Origin: Allorhizobium borbori
GTDB taxonomy: Bacteria > Pseudomonadota > Alphaproteobacteria > Rhizobiales > Rhizobiaceae
Assembly (NCBI RefSeq): GCF_014196535.1
Contig: NZ_JACIDU010000004.1
Location: 186,001-250,000, forward strand
Length of the DNA stretch: 64,000 bases
Direction: 5' to 3'
Part shown: piece by piece, positions 22,401 to 29,818 of the stretch
Layout of the letters: each line of letters opens with the position of its first letter
Numbering within the stretch: the first letter of the stretch is position 1
Translations under genes and position numbers: made by a program
Notes under the pieces: model-generated
What the model saw: the letters and a program-made list of their open reading frames with translations, nothing else
The model's database searches: none
Told to the model about the DNA's origin: nothing

Positions 22401-22984
22401 GCTTCTACCTTTCGGCTCATCCGCTCGATTCCTACCGCAACATTCTGGCGAAGATGCGTGTGCAGACCTTTGCCGATTTCTCGGCGGCGGTAAAGCATGG
22501 TGCAACGGCCGGACGCCTTGCCGGCACGGTGACGTCGAAACAGGAACGCAAGACGCGGACCGGCAACAAGATGGGCATCGTCACCTTCTCGGATTCGTCG
22601 GGTCAGTATGAAGCCGTGCTGTTCTCCGAAGCCCTCAACCAGTATCGCGACCTGCTCGAACCCGGCCAGTCCCTGGTCATCACGGTTGCTGCCGACGAAC
22701 GCCCGGAAGGGATCGGCCTTCGCATCCAGACGGCGCAGTCGCTGGAAGAGAAGTCGGTTCAGATGCAGAAGGAGCTTCGCGTCTATGCGCGTGATAGCAG
22801 CCCCCTCAAGGCGGTCGAAAAGCATTTGGGCGCCAAAGGGGATGGTGTCGTGTCTTTCATTCTGATCAAGGACGAAGGCCGGTGCGAGATCGAAGTCGGC
22901 CTGCCGGGCCGCTATCGGATTTCCCCGGAAATTGCCGCTGCGCTCAGGGCCTCGCCGGGCGTGCTGGATGTGGAACTGGTTTGA
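19487..22984 (+). CDS. dnaE: DNA polymerase III alpha subunit
   Basis: This is the catalytic subunit of the replicative polymerase (1165 residues). An N-terminal PHP domain (about 20-300) is followed by the polymerase core with GPGRGSGAGSLVAYAL and PDFDIDFCQDRREEVI (catalytic aspartates), the fingers, an HhH region and a C-terminal OB-fold. The PHP metal site looks degraded: HLRLHS replaces the usual HLH-type start, and ATNEAFFP lacks a histidine. Proofreading is therefore expected from a separate DnaQ (inference). The ATG at 19487 is five bases after GGAGG; an in-frame GTG at 19475 is less likely. Confidence 0.97.
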   Translation: MADLGKAQADAKQASPEFVHLRLHSAYSLLEGALPLKKVLGKAVADSQPAIAITDTNNLFVALEFAQKAIDDGLQPIIGCQLSIDMEDDSADRRSGGQGLAKLPAIVLLAATAAGYERLTSLVSRAYLEGEGGGVVKITATWLRDGDNDGLIALTGALSGPVDMAFKEGHASLAESRLLFLKEMFGDRLYVELQRHGRYDRRHEARMVALAYEHDLPLVATNEAFFPSRGDYEAHDALMAVAHNAIVSDDTRFRLTPDHYLKSRKEMAELFADLPEALESTVEIARRCSFILKTRKPILPRFTGGTGDTEEAEQAESDELKRQAWEGLEERIRTLGIAPGYEEKEYRDRLEFELMIIERMKFPGYFLIVADFIKWAKSQDIPVGPGRGSGAGSLVAYALTITDVDPLRFSLLFERFLNPERVSMPDFDIDFCQDRREEVIRYVQRKYGREQVAQIITFGSLQARAALRDVGRVLEMPYGQVDKICKLVPNNPANPTPLSKAIEEEPRLQEEAEKEPVVARLLDIAQKIEGLYRHASTHAAGIVIGDRPLSRLVPMYRDPRSDMPVTQFNMKWVEQAGLVKFDFLGLKTLTVLKTAVDFIARKGIEVNLAAIPLDDKKTYEMLSRGETVGVFQVESAGMRKALIGMRPDCIEDIIALVALYRPGPMENIPVYNARKHGEEEIESIHPKIDYLLKETQGVIVYQEQVMQIAQVLSGYSLGEADLLRRAMGKKIKEEMDKQRERFVDGAMKNGVSKNQADIIFDLLAKFANYGFNKSHAAAYAIVSYQTAYLKAHYPVEFLAATMTLDMANTEKLNDFRQDAQRLGIEIVPPSVQSSFRHFEPGENKIFYALAAVKGVGESAVEHIVAVRGDKPFASIEDFCQRIDPKQVNRRVLESMMYAGAFDCFGRDRAEMVGGLDRILGFAQRAQENRVSGQSDMFGMGGGGSTGPEAIVLPAFTPWLPSEKLMREFAVLGFYLSAHPLDSYRNILAKMRVQTFADFSAAVKHGATAGRLAGTVTSKQERKTRTGNKMGIVTFSDSSGQYEAVLFSEALNQYRDLLEPGQSLVITVAADERPEGIGLRIQTAQSLEEKSVQMQKELRVYARDSSPLKAVEKHLGAKGDGVVSFILIKDEGRCEIEVGLPGRYRISPEIAAALRASPGVLDVELV

Positions 22985-23192
22985 CGCGTTCGCCCGGTAT
23001 CTCAACGCTCCGGGTGAAGCGGCTGAATCGACTCCTGTTTTGGCAAGCGCATGTGGCCGCAAAACAAGTGGTGGTGATGGCCGGGGCGAACGGCGCGGCT
23101 GACCGCATCCCAGTTCAGGCTTGATTGCGGAGAAATTCCCGATTTATCAATGAGTTGACCTGATTGCATGAATCAATATCGCAATGCGGGTG

Positions 23193-24446
23193 TCAGCTCT
23201 TTCGGCCTGCCGCGTCTGGCTTTGTCAGCGTGATGAAGTCCGTTCCCTGTCCGGTCTCCGGCGAGATGCCGTTATCGGTAATGGTGATAGAGGAGCCCTT
23301 GCCGAGGCGGCGTTCAATACGTTCGCGCAGGTCGTCGGGGATATCGATGCGATCAAGAGTGTGACCTGCCGCATCCAGGTCGGTGGTATCGGCCCGTTGT
23401 GTTATGCCGAGCCGTTTCAGGGTGGCTTCAGGCAACCGGTTCTCCAGCGTCATCGCGGTCCAGTCTGCTGATCCCGTTTGGGCGTCAGCTTCCGTCGCGA
23501 TGAAGAAATGGGTGCCGAGTTCCTTTTCAGGGTCACGAATGCTGACGGGCCCCTCGAAAAGCGGTTTGAAATTCTGGCGTACGAAAAGCTGACCGTTCGG
23601 GAAATCGGCCTTGCCCGCGGCGCTGTAAAGCGCTTGCAGGAACGCTGGGTCCAACACGGTTTTGCCCGCTGGCAGATCGTGCGCAAGCCGGAATTCTGCA
23701 ATGGCGCGCAACGTGGCTTGTCCCGCGTGGCCATCCGGGATGCCGGCATCGAAGCCAAGCTGGTTGAGCAGGGTCTGCATGTCTAGAATGCGTTCGCGGT
23801 CGCCGCGCCGGGTGATGAGAATGCGGATCGGCTCTTCCTGCTCCCTTGGTGCAGCAACTGTGGTTTGCGGCAAGGTCGTCGTCTCGTTCATGGCGACCTC
23901 AACCGCCCGTTCGCCGGCCTGCGGACGCGTGGAACGCAGCGGCGTGTCGGTCAGAAGCAGTATGTCGGGTTGCGCCTGGCGGGGGATAAACAGGTTGTTA
24001 TGGCTGATGTGGACGGGAACGACCGGGGCCTCGGAAATCACGACATGGACGCCCCGCGCTGTCATGCCGAAGAGTTCGCGGGCGAACTTTGCCGGAAGCC
24101 GGATACAGCCATGGGACGCCGGATAGTTTGGAACGCGACCTTCGTGCAACGCGATCCCCGACCAGGTGAGCCTCTGCATGAACGGCATGGGTGCGTTCGA
24201 ATAGATGTTGGATTCGTGATACTTGCGCTTCTCCAGAATGGAGAACACGCCCGTTGGCGTGGAATGCCCCGCCTTGCCGGTGGATACGCGGGTGGTGGCA
24301 ATCTCTGTCCCGTCACGATAGACGGCCAGCGATTGCTGCGCCTTCGAAACGACGATCTGGAGAATGCTGTCGTCGCCTGCCAGTGCGAGCGACGAAAACG
24401 CCACGCCCGGCAGAAGCGCCAGACAGAATACGAGACGCGAAACCAT
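23193..24446 (-). CDS. Exported L,D-transpeptidase with peptidoglycan-binding domain
   Basis: This 417-residue protein has a signal peptide (MVSRLVFCLALLPGVAFSSLALA). A YkuD catalytic domain follows (about 26-140), with the cysteine motif SHGCIRLP (H112, C114) and H101. A PG_binding_1-like repeat (QTLLNQLGFDAGIPDGHAG) lies near residues 222-260. The last 120 residues form a further conserved region ending in GTDFITLTKP. L,D-transpeptidases make 3-3 crosslinks or attach proteins to peptidoglycan in the periplasm; crosslinks of this type are abundant in polar-growing rhizobia (established knowledge). Which reaction this one performs cannot be seen. It follows dinB on the minus strand by 80 bases. 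Confidence 0.92.
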   Translation of the reverse strand: MVSRLVFCLALLPGVAFSSLALAGDDSILQIVVSKAQQSLAVYRDGTEIATTRVSTGKAGHSTPTGVFSILEKRKYHESNIYSNAPMPFMQRLTWSGIALHEGRVPNYPASHGCIRLPAKFARELFGMTARGVHVVISEAPVVPVHISHNNLFIPRQAQPDILLLTDTPLRSTRPQAGERAVEVAMNETTTLPQTTVAAPREQEEPIRILITRRGDRERILDMQTLLNQLGFDAGIPDGHAGQATLRAIAEFRLAHDLPAGKTVLDPAFLQALYSAAGKADFPNGQLFVRQNFKPLFEGPVSIRDPEKELGTHFFIATEADAQTGSADWTAMTLENRLPEATLKRLGITQRADTTDLDAAGHTLDRIDIPDDLRERIERRLGKGSSITITDNGISPETGQGTDFITLTKPDAAGRKS

Positions 24447-24526
24447 ACGAAACTGTCCCTACGCAATACAATGCCGGCCAGTTTAGCCAGGAATGCTTAA
24501 GGAAGATTTTCGGGCGTTCGGGCCGG

Positions 24527-25819
24527 TCAGCGGCGCGGTCTTGTGTTTCCGAACGTGTAGCCTGTCTCGATGGCTTTGTTGCCGAATTTGTTGCGCAGAA
24601 GGTCCATTGCGCCTTCGGCGCGCGCGCGCCGGGTGGCCTGTTCGTCCACGAGATCGGGCGGGTCTGCCCGCGCTGGATCGGTGAGATCGCTGACGCCGAT
24701 GCCGATCAGCCGAAAGGCGTCCGCGCCGGTTTCCTTTTCCAGAAGCGTGACGCCGGTGCGGAAAATGCGGTCGGCAAGCTGGGTCGGGTCTTCGAGACGG
24801 CGATTACGGGTGCGCTGTCGAAAATCGCCGGTCTTGAGTTTGAGGACAACGGTGTGCCCCGCCACGCCGGATTTCTTCAGGCGCGCCGCGACCTTTTCGC
24901 TGATGCGGCGCAACACGCGGACAAGCTCGTCATGGTTCGAAACGTCGTCGTCGAAGGTTGTTTCGGCGGAAATGCTGCGGGCTTCCTCATCCGGCTCCAC
25001 ACGCCGGTCGTCCTTCCCGCGCGAAAGACGGTAGAGGCGCTGGCCAAGCGTGCCGTAGCGGCGCATCAGATCGCCTTCTTCCATCGTCTGGAGTTGGCCG
25101 ATGGTGCGGATGCCATCGGCTTCCAGTTGGGCGGCAAAGGCCTTGCCAACACCCCAGATAGAGGTGACGGAGCGTGGCGCCAGAAAGGACAGTGCTTCCG
25201 TTTCACCGATGACGGCAAAGCCACGTGGCTTCCTGAGATCCGAGGCGATCTTGGCGAGGAATTTGCAGTAGGACAGCCCGACCGAGACGGTGATACCGAC
25301 TTCCGCCTCGATGCGCCTCGCAAGCCGCGCCAGTACCCTTGCGGGCGGCTCGTGATGCAGCAGTTCCGTGCCGGACAGGTCCAGGAAGGCTTCATCGATG
25401 GAAAGCGGCTGCACAAGCGGGGTGAGTTCCTGCATCATGGTGCGCACTTGCCGGCCGACGCGGGCATATTTGTCCATGTCGGGTTTGATGACGACCGCCT
25501 CCGGGCATGCCTCCAGTGCCTTGAACATGGGCATGGCCGAGCGCACGCCGTGGATACGGGCAATGTAACAGCAGGTGGAAACCACGCCACGCTTGCCACC
25601 GCCAATGATGACCGGCTTGTCGGCAAGAGTCGGATCGTCGCGTTTTTCAACGGAAGCGTAGAACGCGTCGCAATCGATATGGGCGATGGCAAGACGGTCA
25701 AGCTCGGCGTGATAGACCAAGCGCGGACTGCCGCAGCGTCCGCAACGCTTGCGCTCCTCGGATTGCGGGGTCAGACAATCCCGACAGAAGCCGGGCGGAG
25801 AGGGGATGCTGGTGCTCAT
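24527..25819 (-). CDS. dinB: DNA polymerase IV (Y family)
   Basis: This 430-residue translesion polymerase has catalytic carboxylates in [13 protein letters not shown] (D49, D51) and [12 protein letters not shown], plus a HhH thumb and little-finger domain. An N-terminal extension has four cysteines (C12, C15, C26, C29: CRDC...CGRC) that resemble a zinc knuckle, as in some alphaproteobacterial DinB proteins. An in-frame ATG at 25834 would add five residues, but it lies inside the LexA box at 25829-25843. The promoter logic therefore favours the ATG at 25819. SOS induction is expected. Confidence 0.95.
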   Translation of the reverse strand: MSTSIPSPPGFCRDCLTPQSEERKRCGRCGSPRLVYHAELDRLAIAHIDCDAFYASVEKRDDPTLADKPVIIGGGKRGVVSTCCYIARIHGVRSAMPMFKALEACPEAVVIKPDMDKYARVGRQVRTMMQELTPLVQPLSIDEAFLDLSGTELLHHEPPARVLARLARRIEAEVGITVSVGLSYCKFLAKIASDLRKPRGFAVIGETEALSFLAPRSVTSIWGVGKAFAAQLEADGIRTIGQLQTMEEGDLMRRYGTLGQRLYRLSRGKDDRRVEPDEEARSISAETTFDDDVSNHDELVRVLRRISEKVAARLKKSGVAGHTVVLKLKTGDFRQRTRNRRLEDPTQLADRIFRTGVTLLEKETGADAFRLIGIGVSDLTDPARADPPDLVDEQATRRARAEGAMDLLRNKFGNKAIETGYTFGNTRPRR

Positions 25820-25828
25820 GGCCCGCTG

Positions 25829-25843
25829 GAACATAAGTTGAAC
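25829..25843 (-). promoter_or_regulatory. LexA (SOS) box of dinB
   Basis: On the minus strand the site reads GTTC-AACTTAT-GTTC, a perfect match to the alphaproteobacterial LexA operator GTTC-N7-GTTC. It ends ten bases before the preferred dinB ATG, so bound LexA would block transcription start. Confidence 0.85.
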
Positions 25844-25911
25844 ATCGCCACCTTATGCCGCTTGGTCAGCACCTGCAAGATGGGCTACGCGGATATGCAG
25901 CCTTGCGCCGT

Positions 25912-26559
25912 TCAAGGATGCGAGGCGAAATGGGTGTCGATCAGGCGCGCCGCTTCCTGCCAGTCGCAAAACCGGGCCAGATTTTCCGGTGCGCGCGGCG
26001 CATGGCGGTGGATTGGTGATTCGGGCAGCATGTGAAGAAGCAGGCTCTGCGGCGCATGTTCCGCGACGGATTGAAGATTGCGCACCATGTCGTCGGCAAA
26101 GACAAGCGGCAACGGGCGCCCCTTGTGCAACCGTTCGACCACCGGTCCCTTGGGGCTTTCGGTGGCAATCAGCGGATAGGGCAGGTCGAACCGATCGAGC
26201 AGGCGACGCCGCTGGGCGCTGTAGAGCGGCGGCATCGCCGTGAGGAAAACAATATCCGCCTTTCGCGCAAGCGTGTTCAGAACGCTTGTCGCTTCGGTGA
26301 AAGGTGTTTGCCAGACCTCTTGCTCGTCGAAGAAGCGCAGAATGGCGGCAGTCACGTCGGCCTCGGAGAGCGGTTCGCCGGTGGCCGTTGAGACGATGTT
26401 GCCGAAGAGGCGGAACGAGCGGGGCAAAAGCGCAAGCTCTTGGCCGGCGAGATAAGTCTCGAAGGGAGCAATGAACTGCAGCACGACATCATCGACATCG
26501 AACACGGCAAGCGGGCGGTCGCCAAGGTGGATGTGGGCGATGAGATCGTCTTCGCTCAT
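25912..26559 (-). CDS. HAD-like hydrolase of unknown substrate
   Basis: This 215-residue protein resembles haloacid dehalogenase-type phosphatases. Motif I is LAVFDVDDVVLQF (about 18-30, nucleophile candidate D21 with D23). Motif II may be the threonine in VFLTAMPP (about 105), and an acidic motif IV VFADDM lies near residue 150. The substrate is unknown. It is six bases downstream of the DUF3572 gene on the minus strand and 92 bases upstream of dinB, which has its own SOS operator. Confidence 0.7.
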   Translation of the reverse strand: MSEDDLIAHIHLGDRPLAVFDVDDVVLQFIAPFETYLAGQELALLPRSFRLFGNIVSTATGEPLSEADVTAAILRFFDEQEVWQTPFTEATSVLNTLARKADIVFLTAMPPLYSAQRRRLLDRFDLPYPLIATESPKGPVVERLHKGRPLPLVFADDMVRNLQSVAEHAPQSLLLHMLPESPIHRHAPRAPENLARFCDWQEAARLIDTHFASHP

Positions 26560-26565
26560 GATAGG

Positions 26566-26874
26566 TCAGTATTGCCCTGAATCGAGGCCGCCGCCGTAAA
26601 GACGCTGCCAGGCATCAGCGATAGCTTCAGGTGCAACACCGGTTGCCGTTGCAAAACGCAGCAGATCAGGTTCATTGCCCATTATAAAGTCGAGAACGCC
26701 GCCGAGAAAGCCGCGATCACGGGCAGCATCGGCGATCTGCGTCATCTGCAAGCCGGACAGCGCCAGAAAGCGCGCCAGAAGATCCGGCTCTTCCGACAGC
26801 CAGGCAAGTACTGTCAGCGCCAGGATTTCGGGTTCGGCTTCGGCCGGACGGGGTTTTTTGAAGTTGCCGATCAT
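26566..26874 (-). CDS. DUF3572 family protein
   Basis: A 102-residue protein with a helical core (EILALTVLAWLSEEPDLLARFLALSGL...) and the sequence FLGGVLDFIMGNEPDLLRF, typical of DUF3572, a small alphaproteobacterial family of unknown function. The frame stays open to 27030 inside divK, but conserved sequence begins at MIGNFKKPRP, so I use the ATG at 26874. It is divergent from divK with 91 bases between, and it is probably cotranscribed with the HAD gene. Confidence 0.8.
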   Translation of the reverse strand: MIGNFKKPRPAEAEPEILALTVLAWLSEEPDLLARFLALSGLQMTQIADAARDRGFLGGVLDFIMGNEPDLLRFATATGVAPEAIADAWQRLYGGGLDSGQY

Positions 26875-26965
26875 GTACTTGCCGGAATTACCGTTTTCGA
26901 AACCAAATGAATGTACTGTCTGCCCGTGGGGACGCGCGATGCTGCGCGAGTGAAGGACATCAGGT

Positions 26966-27337
26966 ATGCCCAAGCAGGTTTTGATTGTAGAGGACAACGA
27001 GCTTAATATGAAGCTCTTTCGCGACCTCATCGAGGCATCGGGCTATCGCACGATCCAGACCCGCAACGGCATGGAAGCCCTTGATCTTGCGCGCAAACAT
27101 CGTCCCGATCTCATTCTCATGGATATTCAGCTTCCTGAAGTATCCGGCCTTGAAGTGACCAAATGGCTGAAGGAAGACGACGAACTGCATGTCATCCCCG
27201 TTATTGCCGTCACCGCCTTTGCGATGAAGGGCGACGAGGAGCGCATCCGGCAGGGCGGTTGCGAGGCCTATGTCTCCAAACCCATATCCGTTCCGAAATT
27301 CATCGAAACGATCAAGACTTATCTCGGAGACGCATGA
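26966..27337 (+). CDS. divK: Single-domain response regulator DivK
   Basis: This 123-residue receiver-only protein belongs to the phosphorelay that controls CtrA activity and cell polarity in alphaproteobacteria. The phospho-acceptor is D53 ([11 protein letters not shown]), the acidic pair E9/D10 is in VEDN, and the switch lysine is in YVSKPIS. GAAGGA upstream is a good ribosome binding site. pleD follows 19 bases later, the arrangement known from Caulobacter and rhizobia. I see no GANTC methylation site in the 91 bases upstream. Confidence 0.96.
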   Translation: MPKQVLIVEDNELNMKLFRDLIEASGYRTIQTRNGMEALDLARKHRPDLILMDIQLPEVSGLEVTKWLKEDDELHVIPVIAVTAFAMKGDEERIRQGGCEAYVSKPISVPKFIETIKTYLGDA

Positions 27338-27356
27338 TGAGCGTCAAGGTAGGACC

Positions 27357-28730
27357 ATGACGGCACGAATTCTGGTCGTAGACGACATTCCCGCAAACGT
27401 GAAACTGCTCGAAGCACGGCTTCTGGCAGAGTATTTCGATGTCCTGACGGCTGAAAATGGCTATCAGGCGCTCGAGCTTTGTGAATCGACACAGGTCGAT
27501 GTCGTCCTGCTCGACATTATGATGCCGGGTATCGATGGCTTCGAGGTTTGCGAGCGGCTGAAGGCCAATCCACGCACCATGCATATTCCGGTCGTGATGG
27601 TCACGGCGCTCGACCAGCCGTCCGATCGCGTGCGTGGCCTGAAAGCCGGCGCTGATGATTTCCTGACCAAGCCTGTCAACGACCTTCAGCTCATCTCGCG
27701 CGTGAAGAGCCTCATGCGCTTGAAGACATTGAGCGATGAACTGCGCATCCGCGCCGAAACCGCCCGCAAGATGGGGGGCGAGGACGTGTTGAAGGCCTTC
27801 GAGGAGCGGCTGGACGAGGCAGCCCAGGTGCTTCTGGTCGATGGTCGCGGAACCTCCCAGGAACGTCTCATCAAGACCTTGAAGCCGGTAGCCAACGTCA
27901 TGGCGATGTCGGACCCGCAAGCGGCGCTGTTCGAAGCGGCTGAGACGAACTTCGACCTTGTGATCGTCAACTCGAATTTCGAGGATTATGATCCCCTGCG
28001 TTTGTGTTCGCAGCTTCGCTCGCTTGAGCGCACCCGTTTTATTCCGATCCTGCTCGTCACGGAGCAGGGCAACGACGATATTGTCGTGCGCTCGCTCGAT
28101 CTGGGCGTGAACGATTATATCTCCCGCCCCATCGATCCGAACGAACTGATTGCGCGCTGCCTCACGCAGATCAAGCGCAAGCGTTACAATGACCGTCTTC
28201 GGGCGAGCCTTGAACAGACGATCGAACTTGCCGTGACCGACCCGCTGACGGGTTTGAACAACCGCCGTTATCTGGATAACCATATCAAGACCTTGTTCGC
28301 GCGGGCCGCCGCCAGGGGACGGTCGCTCTCGATCTGCGTTGTCGATATCGACCGGTTCAAGAGCATCAATGATACCTATGGGCACGATGCCGGTGACGAG
28401 GTGCTGAAGCAGTTCTCGAGCCGCATTCGGGCGGCGGTGCGTGGCGCTGATCTGGCTTGTCGGTTTGGTGGCGAGGAATTCGTCGTCGTCATGCCGGATA
28501 CCGATGCGCCATCGGCTGTGGCCATCGCGGAGCGGCTACGCATGGGCATCGAAGGCGAGACGTTCATCCTGCGGGGCAGGGAACAGCGTCTCACCATCAC
28601 CGCCTCTCTCGGTATCGCTTCCATTGGCCCGGACGTTTGCACGCCCGAACAACTGTTCAAGCAGGCGGATCTGGCGCTTTATGAAGCGAAGAACCGCGGA
28701 CGCAACATGGTTGTCGCGGCAGCAGCCTGA
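27357..28730 (+). CDS. pleD: Diguanylate cyclase response regulator PleD
   Basis: This 457-residue protein has two receiver domains and a GGDEF domain and makes cyclic di-GMP when phosphorylated. Phospho-acceptor D53 lies in LLDIMMPGIDG. The active site is GGEEF (371-375), and the product-inhibition I-site RGAD lies five residues before it (362-365), so both catalysis and feedback control should be intact. The ATG at 27357 follows AGGACC. The upstream frame from 27270 overlaps divK and is not used. Confidence 0.97.
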   Translation: MTARILVVDDIPANVKLLEARLLAEYFDVLTAENGYQALELCESTQVDVVLLDIMMPGIDGFEVCERLKANPRTMHIPVVMVTALDQPSDRVRGLKAGADDFLTKPVNDLQLISRVKSLMRLKTLSDELRIRAETARKMGGEDVLKAFEERLDEAAQVLLVDGRGTSQERLIKTLKPVANVMAMSDPQAALFEAAETNFDLVIVNSNFEDYDPLRLCSQLRSLERTRFIPILLVTEQGNDDIVVRSLDLGVNDYISRPIDPNELIARCLTQIKRKRYNDRLRASLEQTIELAVTDPLTGLNNRRYLDNHIKTLFARAAARGRSLSICVVDIDRFKSINDTYGHDAGDEVLKQFSSRIRAAVRGADLACRFGGEEFVVVMPDTDAPSAVAIAERLRMGIEGETFILRGREQRLTITASLGIASIGPDVCTPEQLFKQADLALYEAKNRGRNMVVAAAA

Positions 28731-29257
28731 TATCGGCCCGTTGGCAGAATCACTTTTATTGATGAAAAGCGGTTTTATCGGCAGTGAAAACCCGACTTAT
28801 GGCAGCTTTGGTTGTGGATAATGTTGGTTTTGCCCCAGAACTCGTCAGAATGGCGGATTTCATTCGGGAAATGACGTTCTGATGAAAAAGTCAGTTTTCC
28901 GAGCCACGGAATCAATCCTGAAAAGTTACCCTCGATATATTGGCACGTATAGTTCGTGCCACCGTGCTTTCGCATAGGGTGCATCAAGTTGAAAAGACAT
29001 CGCTTTCGCGCCCTGTTTTTCTGCGCGCGGGCTGTAAACTATTGAAATTGCCGGAATGGACACATTTTGCGCCGCAAGAAATTATGATATACTTTTAATA
29101 GTACGAATTCAAATCGGAAATATACTTAGAGAAAAAAGCCACGTTCTTTTGGGTACGATAGAAACGTGTCCCATTTTTAACCATGAGCAATGATTAATTT
29201 TTTCGAACGTTAAGAAAATGTTGATTTCTTTTTTGAAATGCGCGACTTTCTAGTCAC
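28731..29257. other. AT-rich non-coding region between pleD and the small RNA
   Basis: I find no credible gene here; the longest ATG frames are about 20 codons. Base composition is clearly more AT-rich than the surroundings, especially 29060-29240. Several TTAA tetramers occur, but none are spaced as a CtrA site (N7). TTGATT (29221-29226) with GACTTT (29244-29249), 17 bases apart, is a candidate promoter for the RNA that follows. Confidence 0.5.
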
Positions 29258-29434
29258 ACAACGTCTCGCATACGCGAGGTGTTCCAGTTACCCCATGATG
29301 CTCAGGTCCGCCGCATCTCCTGGGTCGTGGGGCTGGTCGGCTGGTTCGCAGATTATACATGGTTCCTCGTGCCATGATGCGCATCGGTCGACCCCTTATC
29401 AAGCGCCGCGCCTTCGGGTTGCGGCGCTTTTTCT
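29258..29434 (+). ncRNA. Structured small RNA between pleD and rpmG (possibly the alpha-r9 / Smr9C family)
   Basis: The region folds into successive hairpins. CTCGC/GCGAG spans 29265-29278. A composite arm pairs CCAG (29284) and CCCCA (29291) with TGGGG (29328) and CTGG (29333), capped by CTCAGG/CCTGGG. CATGG/CCATG spans 29358-29376. A strong terminator hairpin ends it at 29401-29429. No open frame in it resembles protein. A promoter-like TTGATT-17-GACTTT lies just upstream, so a transcript of about 170-180 bases is expected. From memory, the rhizobial trans-acting RNA Smr9C lies between pleD and rpmG; the position fits, but I cannot check the sequence. A 6S-type RNA is the main alternative. 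The 5' end is approximate. Confidence 0.6.
29401..29434 (+). terminator. Intrinsic terminator of the small RNA
   Basis: AAGCGCCGC (29401-29409) pairs with GCGGCGCTT (29421-29429), followed by a T-rich run TTTTTCTTT. Confidence 0.85.
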
Positions 29435-29497
29435 TTGCGCAAGCGTCACCGCCGTATCGCCTGGTTCGCCATGCGGGCGGGGACCCGCCTGGCAGGC

Positions 29498-29532
29498 AAA
29501 GCAAAGGGCGCGGCCCGAAGGCGCACGCCCTT
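29498..29532 (-). terminator. Terminator downstream of rpmG
   Basis: Read on the minus strand, AAGGGCG (29532-29526) pairs with CGCCCTT (29510-29504) around a GC-rich loop, followed by TGCTTTG. It lies 24 bases after the rpmG stop. Confidence 0.6.
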
Positions 29533-29555
29533 GGCGAATGTCCTAAGATCAGGAA

Positions 29556-29723
29556 TTACTTGATCTTGGTTTCCTTGAACTCGACGTGCTTCTTGACGAC
29601 CGGATCGTACTTCGTCTTGGTCATCTTGTCGGTCATGGTGCGGCTGTTCTTGGTCGTCACGTAGAAGAAACCCGTGTCGGCCGTCGAGAGCAGCTTGATC
29701 TTGATGGTCGTTGCTTTCGCCAT
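29556..29723 (-). CDS. rpmG: 50S ribosomal protein L33
   Basis: A 55-residue ribosomal protein of the large subunit, [20 protein letters not shown] with the family continuation FYVTTKNSR. It lacks the CxxC pairs, so it is the zinc-independent form. The frame extends upstream to 29912, but the ATG at 29723 is the family start. It has its own promoter and a hairpin in the leader (29752-29818). Confidence 0.97.
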   Translation of the reverse strand: MAKATTIKIKLLSTADTGFFYVTTKNSRTMTDKMTKTKYDPVVKKHVEFKETKIK

Positions 29724-29751
29724 GGTCGTTCTGCCTTTAGCTAAAAATGAA

Positions 29752-29777
29752 GCCGTGGACGGCGTGTGGTCCACGGC
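29752..29777 (-). promoter_or_regulatory. Nine-base hairpin in the rpmG leader
   Basis: GCCGTGGAC (29752-29760) and GTCCACGGC (29769-29777) form a perfect stem with an eight-base loop. On the minus strand it is followed by TTCATTTTT, so it looks like a terminator, either for the MFS gene upstream or as an attenuator for rpmG. If the promoter at 29818-29791 is right, it lies within the rpmG 5' leader. Confidence 0.6.
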
Positions 29778-29790
29778 GAAATCTGGCCGG

Positions 29791-29818
29791 AAACTACAAA
29801 TCGCGCCCAAAAAGTCAA
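29791..29818 (-). promoter_or_regulatory. Candidate rpmG promoter
   Basis: On the minus strand, TTGACT (29818-29813) and TAGTTT (29796-29791) are separated by 16 bases. The -35 box overlaps the last codons of the MFS gene. Confidence 0.5.

Noticed and set aside
22989-23018. TTCGCCCGG/CCGGGTGAA hairpin after dnaE as terminator
   Set aside because: The stem is good but the loop is 12 bases and no T run follows; not strong enough to call.
25832-25834. Upstream ATG as dinB start
   Set aside because: It lies within the LexA box, so the transcript would start downstream of it.
24191-26035. 614-codon plus-strand frame across dinB
   Set aside because: It overlaps the L,D-transpeptidase, dinB and HAD genes on the opposite strand, all with clear motifs.
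28731-29257. CtrA sites in the AT-rich gap
   Set aside because: TTAA tetramers are present but spaced 12-13 bases apart, not seven.
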